Source of the DNA: JABSSA01 sp039975755
GTDB lineage: Bacteria > Pseudomonadota > Alphaproteobacteria > Rhodobacterales > Rhodobacteraceae
DNA length: 64,000 nt
Direction: 5' to 3'
Assembly (NCBI GenBank): GCA_039975755.1
Contig: JBDWGM010000166.1
Location: forward strand, 62,001-126,000
The notes beneath the pieces were generated by a model. That model was not told the origin of the DNA. It searched no databases and worked only from the letters and a program-made list of their open reading frames with translations. Positions 53,339 to 61,585 of this stretch are shown here, piece by piece (within the stretch, counting starts at the first letter, position 1; every line of letters begins with the position of its first letter). The position numbers and the translations under genes were made by a program.

Positions 53339-53351
53339 CGGTTGTCTTTCT

Positions 53352-54005
53352 TCAAACATGTGTTTGGGCAGGATGTCGGTCTGGGTGATCCAAATGCGGA
53401 ACAGCGTTGAATAGAACCGGCGACCAATTGCCCCCAATTGGATATAAACGATGCATGGATGTGTTCATGATCGCTAGGGCCAATTGTGCCATCCCCTTTA
53501 TGTCCAGACGCAAATGCTGACGCATAACGCACGAGATCAAACCGCCAGATGTGACCACCAAGGCGGGGCCTTGCCCTGCTTTGATGTCATCCAATGCATC
53601 GGCGATACGCGATTCAAAATGCACGAAGGTTTCAGGCGCACCTTCAATTTCGCCCTTTTCCCATGCCGCAAACACGCGTGGCAAATGCGATGTGAAACCG
53701 TGTTGATCTTCGGGCAGCGGAACGCCGTGTTCGTCTCTTAGGGCCGCAGCAAGTGTGAAATATTCCAATTCGTTCAACCGCGGATCTACGGTTGGTTCTA
53801 ACCCGGTTTTCATAGCTTGCGCCGTTTGGGCATGACGCTTCAGGCTGCCGACATAAAGCCGCGTATGATGGTGTTGGGTGTCACGTAGGTGATCCCCCAA
53901 CCAGACGGCTTGCTGATGTCCCAGATCGCTTAGCTGATCATAGCTCGCTTCATCTTGGGCGGTTGAATTGGCCTGACCGTGTCGGATGAGTGTGATGTGA
54001 GACAT
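53352..54005 (-). CDS. Histidine phosphatase family protein
   Basis: A 217-residue phosphoglycerate-mutase-like enzyme. The phosphohistidine motif LIRHGQAN begins at residue 6, a second Arg is in LYVGSLKRHAQTAQAM near 55, and the acid residue is in LNELEY. The late His usual in this family falls in VVTSGGLISC, where it is replaced by Ser. Loss of that second His could reduce activity, so a non-mutase or weak phosphatase role is possible. It is upstream of a GST and divergent from the formate dehydrogenase. Confidence 0.78.
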   Translation of the reverse strand: MSHITLIRHGQANSTAQDEASYDQLSDLGHQQAVWLGDHLRDTQHHHTRLYVGSLKRHAQTAQAMKTGLEPTVDPRLNELEYFTLAAALRDEHGVPLPEDQHGFTSHLPRVFAAWEKGEIEGAPETFVHFESRIADALDDIKAGQGPALVVTSGGLISCVMRQHLRLDIKGMAQLALAIMNTSMHRLYPIGGNWSPVLFNAVPHLDHPDRHPAQTHV

Positions 54006-54143
54006 GAAACCTCGTTCTGACTAGGTCTGCTTTGATAGGGGAGCAAACGCGCGGGGGCCAGTGATCGTATGAGCATGGGACAAGATAAATTTTGCCGCGT
54101 TACAGGAACAGCTGCACACAAAAGGAAACCTTAGGAGCCGTTG

Positions 54144-54278
54144 ATGGCGGGATCATTGCTGCTTTGGTCGCGATTGGGCCTGAGCAAACGCCTTGGTAAA
54201 GGGTATATCCGGCTAGAGAGTTTGGAGGTTGGCGATGACCGATACTGTTCGATTTACGCTGGATGGCGCGGAAGTTGA
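54144..54278 (+). CDS. Possible short protein overlapping the formate dehydrogenase start
   Basis: A 44-codon frame starting MAGSLLLWSRLGLSKRLGK. AGGAG lies six bases before its ATG, as good a site as that of the main gene, and it ends 43 bases inside the dehydrogenase coding region in another frame. It could be a translated upstream frame that couples or tunes dehydrogenase expression. No family is recognised, and chance cannot be excluded. Confidence 0.35.
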   Translation: MAGSLLLWSRLGLSKRLGKGYIRLESLEVGDDRYCSIYAGWRGS

Positions 54279-57000
54279 GGCTGAAGCGGGGTTGACGATT
54301 TGGGAAATCGCCCATGGCCGGGGCCTTGTGATCCCGCATCTGTGTCACAAACCCGAACCCGGATACCGTCCAGACGGCAATTGTCGGGCCTGCATGGTTG
54401 AGATCGAAGGCGAACGCACTTTGGCAGCCTCATGCATTCGCGAACCCGTTGCCGGAATGGTGGTCACCACGCATTCCCCACGGGCCGAAAATGCGCGAAA
54501 AATGGTCGTCGAGATGTTGTTGGCCGATCAACCCGAACGCGCAGTGTCTCATGATAAATCCAGCCATCTGTGGAACATGGCCGATACCAACGGTGTCAGT
54601 GAAAGCCGGTTTCCAACGATGGAAGCGGATCGCATACCATTGTTGGACGACAGCCACGTGGCCATGCGGGTCAATCTGGATGCTTGTATTCAATGTGGCC
54701 TGTGCGTGCGGGCCTGTCGCGAAGTACAGGTCAACGATGTGATCGGCATGGCCGGGCGCGGGCACGATGCCTATCCGACGTTTGATTTCGCCGATCCCAT
54801 GGGTGATAGCACCTGCGTCGCGTGTGGCGAGTGTGTGCAAGCTTGTCCAACCGGGGCGTTGATGCCGGCCACAGTTCTGGACGATCAACAGCAAGGTGAC
54901 AGTGCGGACTATGACAACGAAGTCGAAAGCGTCTGCCCATTCTGTGGCGTAGGGTGCCAAATCTCGTTGAAGGTCAAAGACGACAAGGTCAAATTCGTCG
55001 AAGGGATAAATGGACCCGCTAATGAAGGCCGTTTATGCGTTAAGGGTCGGTTTGGGTTCGACTATATCCATCACGAACACCGTCTGACCAAACCGTTGAT
55101 CCGGCGCGATGATGCTCCTGCCAAAGGGCTAAACGTTGATCCAGGCAATTGGGCGACGCATTTCCGGGAAGCGTCATGGGACGAAGCGTTGGAATTTGCC
55201 GCCAAGGGTCTCAAAGGTCGTGGTCGAGAGGTTGCAGGGTTTGGGTCTGCAAAATGCACCAACGAAGAAGCCTATCTGTTCCAGAAATTCATTCGCCAAG
55301 GGTTTGGTCACAACAACGTCGATCATTGCACGCGTCTGTGTCACGCATCGTCGGTTGCCGCTTTGCTGGAAAATGTTGGCTCTGGCGCTGTGACGGCGAC
55401 CTTCAACGAAATTGAAAACGCGGACGTGGCCATCGTTATTGGTGCAAACCCCACCGAAAACCATCCCGTTGCGGCGACCTATTTCAAGCAATTCACCAAA
55501 CGCGGCGGTACATTGATTGTGATGGATCCGCGTGGTCAGGCGCTGAAACGCCACGCCAAACACATGCTACAATTCCGACCGGGTGCGGATGTGTCCATGT
55601 TGAATGCAATAATGCACGTGATTGTCGAAGAAGGGCTGTACGATAAGCAATATATCGAAGCCTACACAGAAAACTGGGAGGCCGAAAAAGAGCATCTCAA
55701 AGCCTTTTCACCCGAAGCGATGTCCGAAATTTGTGGCATTGAACCCGAGACTTTGCGCGCAGTCGCCAGGGATTTTGCGAGGGCAAAATCAGGTATGATC
55801 TTTTGGGGTATGGGTATCAGCCAGCACATTCACGGAACCGATAATTCGCGTTGCCTGATTTCATTGGCCTTGATGTGCGGGCATGTTGGCCGACCGGGCA
55901 CCGGGTTGCACCCATTGCGTGGCCAAAACAACGTGCAAGGCGCGTCTGATGCAGGATTGGTGCCGATGTTCCTGCCTGATTATCAAACAGTGACGGATGA
56001 TGGTGTGCGATCAGCATTTACAGATGTTTGGGGATCGGGGGATTTTTCAAATGAAAAAGGCCTGACCGTGACCGAGATTATGGATGCTGTTCATGCAGGC
56101 GATATCAAGGCCATGTATGTCTTGGGCGAAAACCCTGCGATGTCTGATCCTGATGTTGAACACGCGCGGGATGCGCTGGCCAGTTTGGATCATCTGGTTG
56201 TGCAGGACATTTTCTTGACCGAAACCGCGAATTACGCGGATGTTATTTTGCCAGCGTCAGCCTTTGCCGAAAAGGCGGGGACAGTGACAAACACCAATCG
56301 GCAAGTGCAAATGGGGCGTCCTGCTGTTCCGCCTCCGGGAGATGCGCAAGAAGATTGGTGGATCACCACAGAACTGGCCAAACGGTGTGGTATGCCTTGG
56401 ACTTACGCGCACCCATCCGATGTGTTCGCCGAAATGAAGCGGAACATGAACAGTTTGGACAACATCACTTGGGCGCGTCTTGAGGGCGAAAACGCGGTTA
56501 CTTATCCGTCATTGTCCGAAACCGACCCGGGTCAGGCGATTGTGTTTGGCGATGGGTTCCCACGCCCGGATGGGCGCGCGCGTTTCACTCCGGCTGCTGT
56601 TATTGCGCCGGACGATACGCCAGATGCTGAATACCCGATGATCATGACAACGGGGCGCCAGCTTGAACATTGGCACACCGGATCAATGACCCGCAGGTCA
56701 AGCGTTTTGGATGCTGTCGAACCCGAAGCGAATTGTTCGCTGCACCCGTCCACGTTGCGCAAGCTGGGCGTGGTGCCGGGTGGGGTGGTGCGTCTGACAA
56801 CGAAACGTGGGTCTATCGAAATCATGGCCCGTGAAGACCGCGCAGTTGCACCGGATATGGTGTTTGTTCCCTTCGCATATGTCGAAGCGGCGGCAAATAT
56901 TCTGACCAACCCTGCGCTGGATCCTTACGGAAAAATCCCAGAGTTCAAATTCTCTGCCGTCAAAGTTGAAAAGGTAGAAGATCACGTCGCGGCCGAATAA
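54235..57000 (+). CDS. Formate dehydrogenase alpha subunit (Mo-bisMGD, iron-sulfur)
   Basis: A 921-residue oxidoreductase of the FdsA/NuoG type. It has an N-terminal 2Fe-2S ferredoxin domain with CHKPEPG and CRACMVE, a His/Cys 4Fe-4S site, two 4Fe-4S motifs CIQCGLCVRAC and CVACGECVQAC, then a molybdopterin domain opening with CPFCGVGCQ and carrying DHCTRLCH as the Mo-ligand cysteine region. Cysteine, not selenocysteine, is used. GGAGG six bases before ATG 54235 sets the start. No beta, gamma or delta subunit gene (fdsB, fdsG, fdsD) nor fdhD follows: the gene stands alone between a histidine phosphatase and DUF1203. The electron acceptor is unknown. Confidence 0.9.
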   Translation: MTDTVRFTLDGAEVEAEAGLTIWEIAHGRGLVIPHLCHKPEPGYRPDGNCRACMVEIEGERTLAASCIREPVAGMVVTTHSPRAENARKMVVEMLLADQPERAVSHDKSSHLWNMADTNGVSESRFPTMEADRIPLLDDSHVAMRVNLDACIQCGLCVRACREVQVNDVIGMAGRGHDAYPTFDFADPMGDSTCVACGECVQACPTGALMPATVLDDQQQGDSADYDNEVESVCPFCGVGCQISLKVKDDKVKFVEGINGPANEGRLCVKGRFGFDYIHHEHRLTKPLIRRDDAPAKGLNVDPGNWATHFREASWDEALEFAAKGLKGRGREVAGFGSAKCTNEEAYLFQKFIRQGFGHNNVDHCTRLCHASSVAALLENVGSGAVTATFNEIENADVAIVIGANPTENHPVAATYFKQFTKRGGTLIVMDPRGQALKRHAKHMLQFRPGADVSMLNAIMHVIVEEGLYDKQYIEAYTENWEAEKEHLKAFSPEAMSEICGIEPETLRAVARDFARAKSGMIFWGMGISQHIHGTDNSRCLISLALMCGHVGRPGTGLHPLRGQNNVQGASDAGLVPMFLPDYQTVTDDGVRSAFTDVWGSGDFSNEKGLTVTEIMDAVHAGDIKAMYVLGENPAMSDPDVEHARDALASLDHLVVQDIFLTETANYADVILPASAFAEKAGTVTNTNRQVQMGRPAVPPPGDAQEDWWITTELAKRCGMPWTYAHPSDVFAEMKRNMNSLDNITWARLEGENAVTYPSLSETDPGQAIVFGDGFPRPDGRARFTPAAVIAPDDTPDAEYPMIMTTGRQLEHWHTGSMTRRSSVLDAVEPEANCSLHPSTLRKLGVVPGGVVRLTTKRGSIEIMAREDRAVAPDMVFVPFAYVEAAANILTNPALDPYGKIPEFKFSAVKVEKVEDHVAAE

Positions 57001-57015
57001 TGGCCGCGACAACGA

Positions 57016-57486
57016 TTATGCACGAACAACACGTGCGGCATAGCAGCCGGGTTTTGCAAAATGGACGTGGATAAAGTCCACGTTGGGTTTGTCAAAAAAT
57101 GCGCCAAGCTTGTCCGACAATTGAGTGCCTTCCAAAACATCGGCATCGACAATCATACCATTCTCATCAAAGGCCCGAACCGACAAAAGTCGACTGGTCA
57201 AAACGGGTGGGACTTCGTCGGGCTGAAGCTTTGCCGCGGTCGCGTTTTCCCTGACATACACGGCATGCTTGGACGCATAGGGCGACGTAACATCCAGATG
57301 CGTGTGATTCACAAGAATAAGTGTTTCACCGGGATCCGCATCTTTCAGGCTGATGCGACAGGGATACCCATCATCCGCGTTGGCCGTTACTGTCACGATG
57401 TTTTGTGCGGCACGCTGTTCTTCTGTCAGGTCAAACACATGATCAAACATCCCTTCTGGCAAGGCGCAAATTTGAAATGTCATCAT
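57016..57486 (-). CDS. DUF1203 family protein
   Basis: A 156-residue protein with the DUF1203 pattern: CRISLKDADPGETLILVNHTHL near residue 45 and SPYASKHAVYVRE near 70, ending VHFAKPGCYAARVVRA. The family is widespread and uncharacterised. ATG ATG at the start is preceded by GGAG. It converges with the formate dehydrogenase gene, 15 bases away. Confidence 0.8.
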   Translation of the reverse strand: MMTFQICALPEGMFDHVFDLTEEQRAAQNIVTVTANADDGYPCRISLKDADPGETLILVNHTHLDVTSPYASKHAVYVRENATAAKLQPDEVPPVLTSRLLSVRAFDENGMIVDADVLEGTQLSDKLGAFFDKPNVDFIHVHFAKPGCYAARVVRA

Positions 57487-57605
57487 TCATTCTCCAAGTT
57501 ATTGACCCTCTTGTTAGGGGCGACCAGCTTGCAGATCGATCCGTTTCCTGCTGAAACGACTTGCCCAATATGACGTGAGCGATCCGAAACAAGGTCAATT
57601 GAAAA

Positions 57606-58805
57606 ATGTCTGATATGAGCATCGACCCTGAGCGGTTTTTAAATGATCTGAGTTTCCTGCGCACGTTCGGCATGCAGGGCAAAGGTGTTGTGCGACCCGC
57701 GTTCAGCCCACCCGATGTCGCAGCACGCGAATGGTTGGCCAAACGCATGACCGAGTCCGGTTTGAACGTCTGGTTTGACGCAATGGGAAACCTGTTTGGT
57801 CTGTGCGAGGGTCCTTCGATCTTGCTTGGGTCGCATTCTGATAGCCAACCGACCGGGGGGTGGTTGGATGGGACTTTGGGTGTCGTGGCTGCTTTGGAAA
57901 TTGCGCGAGCTGCCAAGGAAGTAGGTGGACCGGCCGTTTCTGTCGTATCGTTTCAGGACGAAGAAGGACGCTTTGGCGTCACAACCGGCAGCGCAGTCTG
58001 GAGCGGTGCATTGTCCATGGCTGAAGCCGATGTGTTGAAAGATCATTCCGGGCAATCCCTGTACGAGGCACGGCAAGCCATGGCGCATTTGGCGGGCGAA
58101 CCTATTCCGTCGGATCAATTCACCGGGTTTATTGAGCTGCATATCGAACAGGGGCCAACGTTGGATCACGCAGGTGAACAGATTGGGGTCGTGACGGATA
58201 TTGTGGGTATTCGCGATCAAAACGTGACCTTCAAAGGGGAACAAAACCACGCGGGTACGACGCCGATGCATCTGCGAAAAGACGCGTTCCAAGCGTTAAG
58301 CGCGTTTAATGCCGCTTTGTTGGATCGGTTTCGGAATGTCGTTACACCGCAAACAGTTTGGACAATTGGACATGTGAGCCTGTCGCCAAACGCGTCTTCG
58401 ATTGTTCCGGGGGAGGTGCGGTTTTCAATCCAGTGGCGCGACGGTGACCCTAACCGTTTGGAGAAAATGGGTGAAATCATAGAGGCATCGATCACAGAGA
58501 TTGCGCAGACTTACCAAGTATCCGTGGAACGTGGGCCGATATTAGGGTTAGAACCCGTCGAGATGGACAAACACTTGCGTGCAGCACTCGAGGCGGGTTC
58601 GGAAATCGTCGCGCCGGGCCGATGGCGTACATTACCATCGGGGGCTTTGCATGATGCCACGAATGTGGCACGTAAAATGCCGGTTGCGATGTTGTTTGTG
58701 CCGTCCATCAATGGGATCAGCCACGCCTTTGAAGAAGACACAAAGGAAGAGGATTTGGTGGCCGGATTGCAGGTGCTAAGCCATGCTGTTCAAGCACTGG
58801 GCTAG
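57606..58805 (+). CDS. M20 family hydantoinase/carbamoylase-type amidase
   Basis: A 399-residue zinc-dependent hydrolase. Metal-binding GSHSDSQPTGGWLDGTLGV is near residue 78, FQDEEGRFGV near 118, ELHIEQGPTLD near 180, and the dimerisation-domain motif NHAGTTPMHLRKDA near 217. Relatives cleave N-carbamoyl amino acids, ureidoglycolate-type compounds or allantoate. The substrate here is not decidable. puuD is 47 kb away, too far to imply a shared purine pathway. It converges with the response regulator gene. Confidence 0.88.
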   Translation: MSDMSIDPERFLNDLSFLRTFGMQGKGVVRPAFSPPDVAAREWLAKRMTESGLNVWFDAMGNLFGLCEGPSILLGSHSDSQPTGGWLDGTLGVVAALEIARAAKEVGGPAVSVVSFQDEEGRFGVTTGSAVWSGALSMAEADVLKDHSGQSLYEARQAMAHLAGEPIPSDQFTGFIELHIEQGPTLDHAGEQIGVVTDIVGIRDQNVTFKGEQNHAGTTPMHLRKDAFQALSAFNAALLDRFRNVVTPQTVWTIGHVSLSPNASSIVPGEVRFSIQWRDGDPNRLEKMGEIIEASITEIAQTYQVSVERGPILGLEPVEMDKHLRAALEAGSEIVAPGRWRTLPSGALHDATNVARKMPVAMLFVPSINGISHAFEEDTKEEDLVAGLQVLSHAVQALG

Positions 58806-58812
58806 TATGCAC

Positions 58813-59514
58813 TCAAGCCCATTCGACATCGCCTAGGAAAATGTATCCGGCCCCATAGATCGTTTTGATCAGCTTGGGATTCTTTGGATCTTCGCGTAGC
58901 TTACTGCGCAACCGCGAGATGCGCACGTCCATTGCGCGGTCAAAACTCTCTCCGGCACCGCCACCCAAGGATTCAAGCATTTGCGCCCGGCTAAGCAACC
59001 GCTTGGGCGCTTCAAGAAACAGACGCAGGATTTCACATTCTGCATGGGACAGTTCGGTTTCTGTGTCGGTGCTATCCATCAATACGTATCGTTCAAAGCT
59101 GGCGGTCCACCCATTGAAATGGGCCGTGTCACCAGATTGGTTTGCAGTGCGGGGGGATCGCAGTCTGGCGCGAATGCGGGCGACGACTTCGGCGGGTTCA
59201 AAGGGTTTGATGATGTAGTCATCCGCCCCCAATTCCAAACCAGTTACGCGATCTTGAACCTGTGCCCGTCCGGAAATGATAATGACAATTGCGCCTTGTT
59301 CCAAAGCAAGGCGATGCACCAAGGATAACCCGTCCGTGTCTGGCAGGCCTAGGTCAACCAAGCACACATCCGGACGGTGGGTTTTCAACGCTGTTTCAAG
59401 CGCGGAGGCGCGACCGAAACTAAGCGTGCGGTATCCAGCTTCATCCAAAGTGTCAGCAAGCATGTGACGGATGTCGGGTTCGTCATCCAATATGAAAACC
59501 AATGGTGCACTCAT
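58813..59514 (-). CDS. OmpR-family response regulator
   Basis: A 233-residue regulator with a receiver domain (acid pocket in LDDEPDIR, phospho-acceptor Asp in LVDLGLPDTDG near residue 54, Lys in IIKPFEPAEV near 103) and a C-terminal winged-helix domain with ISRLRSKLREDPKNPKLIKT. Its start overlaps the end of the histidine kinase gene (ATGA), so the two form a two-component pair. It may control the divergent acyl-CoA ligase/ABC transporter genes. Confidence 0.92.
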   Translation of the reverse strand: MSAPLVFILDDEPDIRHMLADTLDEAGYRTLSFGRASALETALKTHRPDVCLVDLGLPDTDGLSLVHRLALEQGAIVIIISGRAQVQDRVTGLELGADDYIIKPFEPAEVVARIRARLRSPRTANQSGDTAHFNGWTASFERYVLMDSTDTETELSHAECEILRLFLEAPKRLLSRAQMLESLGGGAGESFDRAMDVRISRLRSKLREDPKNPKLIKTIYGAGYIFLGDVEWA

Positions 59515-61403
59515 GCGATATTCTCGGATGTCATGAGCCGCAAAAGATCGAACTCGGTGAATGGTTTTTGCAAAACAGGGGCAATGCGCGCGGCCTCTTG
59601 GTGTAACAGATCGGTTGCTGGCAAGGATGTCATCAAGATCATAGGTAACTGTCCGTCAACACGCTTGGCCAGATCAACACCCGTTCCTGATCCCTCCAGA
59701 CGTAAATCGGAAAGGACGAAATTAATTTCGGGAAGGTCGGCCATCAACGCAAGCGCTTCATCTGAACTGACGGCTTCGATGACCGCATGACCATTGGCAA
59801 GCAGAATGTCGCGATATTGTGTGCGTAAATCTTCGCGATCTTCGACCAACAAAACCAATCCACCCGAATTGGCCGGTGCTTTGTGCGCAGGCAGGCGAAG
59901 GCGAACCAACGCGCTGCCATTGTGATTGGACAGCCGTAAATCCCCGCCCGCCAGTTTCGTCATGTCGTAGACCATGGGCAATCCCAGACCACTGCCTTCT
60001 GCGCCTTTGGTTGTAAAGAACGGATCCAACCCGCGTTCCAACGCATCTTGGGAGAATCCAGGCCCGGTGTCTGTCACGGAAAATTCGATCCATGTGTTGG
60101 ACACACCTTGTGCGGATAATGTGATCTGGCCTTGGGTGCCGCAGGCGTCACGCGCGTTTAAAATCAGGTTCAAAAGTGAATCCTGCAATTGACCAGCGTC
60201 CAGCAAGAAAGGCGTATCTGGCAATGTGCAATGCGTGGTGAGCGTTACATCATTCGGCAGAGTGGGAGCCGCTAATAGTTCTATATCGGCCAGCAGAGAT
60301 GGAATACTGACCGCTGCTGGCCGCAGTGTGCGGCGCGCAGTGACGTTCGCAATCCCGTCCAGCAATACTCCGCCTCTTTGAGCGGCGGATTGTATGCCAG
60401 TGATCAGATCGCCCGCTTTGTCAGGCATTCCATCCAAGCGTGCCAGACGTGATTGCAAACCCAAAATGATGGTCAGCAAATTGGAAAAGTCATGCGCCAA
60501 CCCTGAGGTCATTTGCGCCGCGAGCTCGCGTTTGCTGGTTTGCTGCAATGCGACACGTGCTTGCATTTCTTCGGTCACGTCAGTGGACAGAACATAGACA
60601 CCGCCATCCTTGTCGGGCGTAAAAGCGACCCGAATACGCCGCGCACTGGTTTCATCGGTGAATTCAAAGACCGAAGATGACCCCGCATAGGCTTTGTCCA
60701 AGTGAGGGCGAATACGTTGATACGTTTCGTGACCAAGAGCCGATTCAAAATCGAGGCCCACAATGTCAGAGGGTCTGCCGGGCAAGATCGCGGTCAGTCG
60801 CCGATTTGAATAGGTATAATGGCGCGTTGAATCAGCATGAGCGATATGTGCGGGCATCATTTCTGTGGTCAGGCGCATGCGCGCTTCGCTGGCTGTCAAT
60901 TGGCGTTTGGCCTCTTCGAGCGCGGCAATGGTTGCGGCCAATTCGCGGTTCGTTGCCGCCAAGGCTTCGCTATGGCTAAGCACCTGATCCGACAATTCAG
61001 TGGCACGAGAACGCAGCAACAATTCTTGGGCGCGGGCCGATGAAATATCCGTGTAAACGGTGACCCATCCCCCTTGTGGCAAAGGGGAACCTTCGACACT
61101 GATGGTGCGACCGTTGGCGCGAGTGCGTTCCATGTAATGCGGTTCAAAAGCGCTCGCGACCTCGACGCGTTCTCTGACAAAAGCTTCGATATCGTCAATG
61201 TCCCCGTATTCCCCACGCATCGCTAAGTGCCGGATGGTGGCTTCGAACGGGGCTCCTGGCGTGACCAGTTCGTCGGGAAGCTTGAACATGCTTTGGAATG
61301 GAGCATTGCAAACGGCCAGCCGCAGATCCGCATCATAGATCGTCAGACCCTGTGCGATCAGGTTCAAACCAGAAGACGTCAAGCTGTTTGTGTCGCTTAC
61401 CAT
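59511..61403 (-). CDS. Hybrid sensor histidine kinase
   Basis: A 630-residue kinase with no membrane segment, so likely cytoplasmic: PAS-like domain (about 10-120), coiled coil (about 130-175), second PAS domain (about 180-285), HisKA with phospho-acceptor His in SGLAHDFSNLL near 305, HATPase with NLILNARDACG and DTGPGF and GSGLGLPMVYD, then a C-terminal receiver with VLSDLRLEG carrying the phospho-acceptor Asp. The signal is unknown; the two PAS domains suggest a small cytoplasmic ligand or redox cue. It is followed directly by its OmpR-type partner and diverges from the acyl-CoA ligase. Confidence 0.9.
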   Translation of the reverse strand: MVSDTNSLTSSGLNLIAQGLTIYDADLRLAVCNAPFQSMFKLPDELVTPGAPFEATIRHLAMRGEYGDIDDIEAFVRERVEVASAFEPHYMERTRANGRTISVEGSPLPQGGWVTVYTDISSARAQELLLRSRATELSDQVLSHSEALAATNRELAATIAALEEAKRQLTASEARMRLTTEMMPAHIAHADSTRHYTYSNRRLTAILPGRPSDIVGLDFESALGHETYQRIRPHLDKAYAGSSSVFEFTDETSARRIRVAFTPDKDGGVYVLSTDVTEEMQARVALQQTSKRELAAQMTSGLAHDFSNLLTIILGLQSRLARLDGMPDKAGDLITGIQSAAQRGGVLLDGIANVTARRTLRPAAVSIPSLLADIELLAAPTLPNDVTLTTHCTLPDTPFLLDAGQLQDSLLNLILNARDACGTQGQITLSAQGVSNTWIEFSVTDTGPGFSQDALERGLDPFFTTKGAEGSGLGLPMVYDMTKLAGGDLRLSNHNGSALVRLRLPAHKAPANSGGLVLLVEDREDLRTQYRDILLANGHAVIEAVSSDEALALMADLPEINFVLSDLRLEGSGTGVDLAKRVDGQLPMILMTSLPATDLLHQEAARIAPVLQKPFTEFDLLRLMTSENIA

Positions 61404-61585
61404 TCCTCATGGCTACCCTCGCCAAGAGCAACGATCAACGTCTCAGAGGTCGCTGTTACAATTCGTAAGATTTGCGAAAATCTCAAGAAAGGATTGACGG
61501 CGAACGTAAACACAACATCCTTTGGTAAAGGGAATCGCCAAAGCGATGCGTGTGACCGCAGAAGTCACGCATGGGAGGAAGACCA

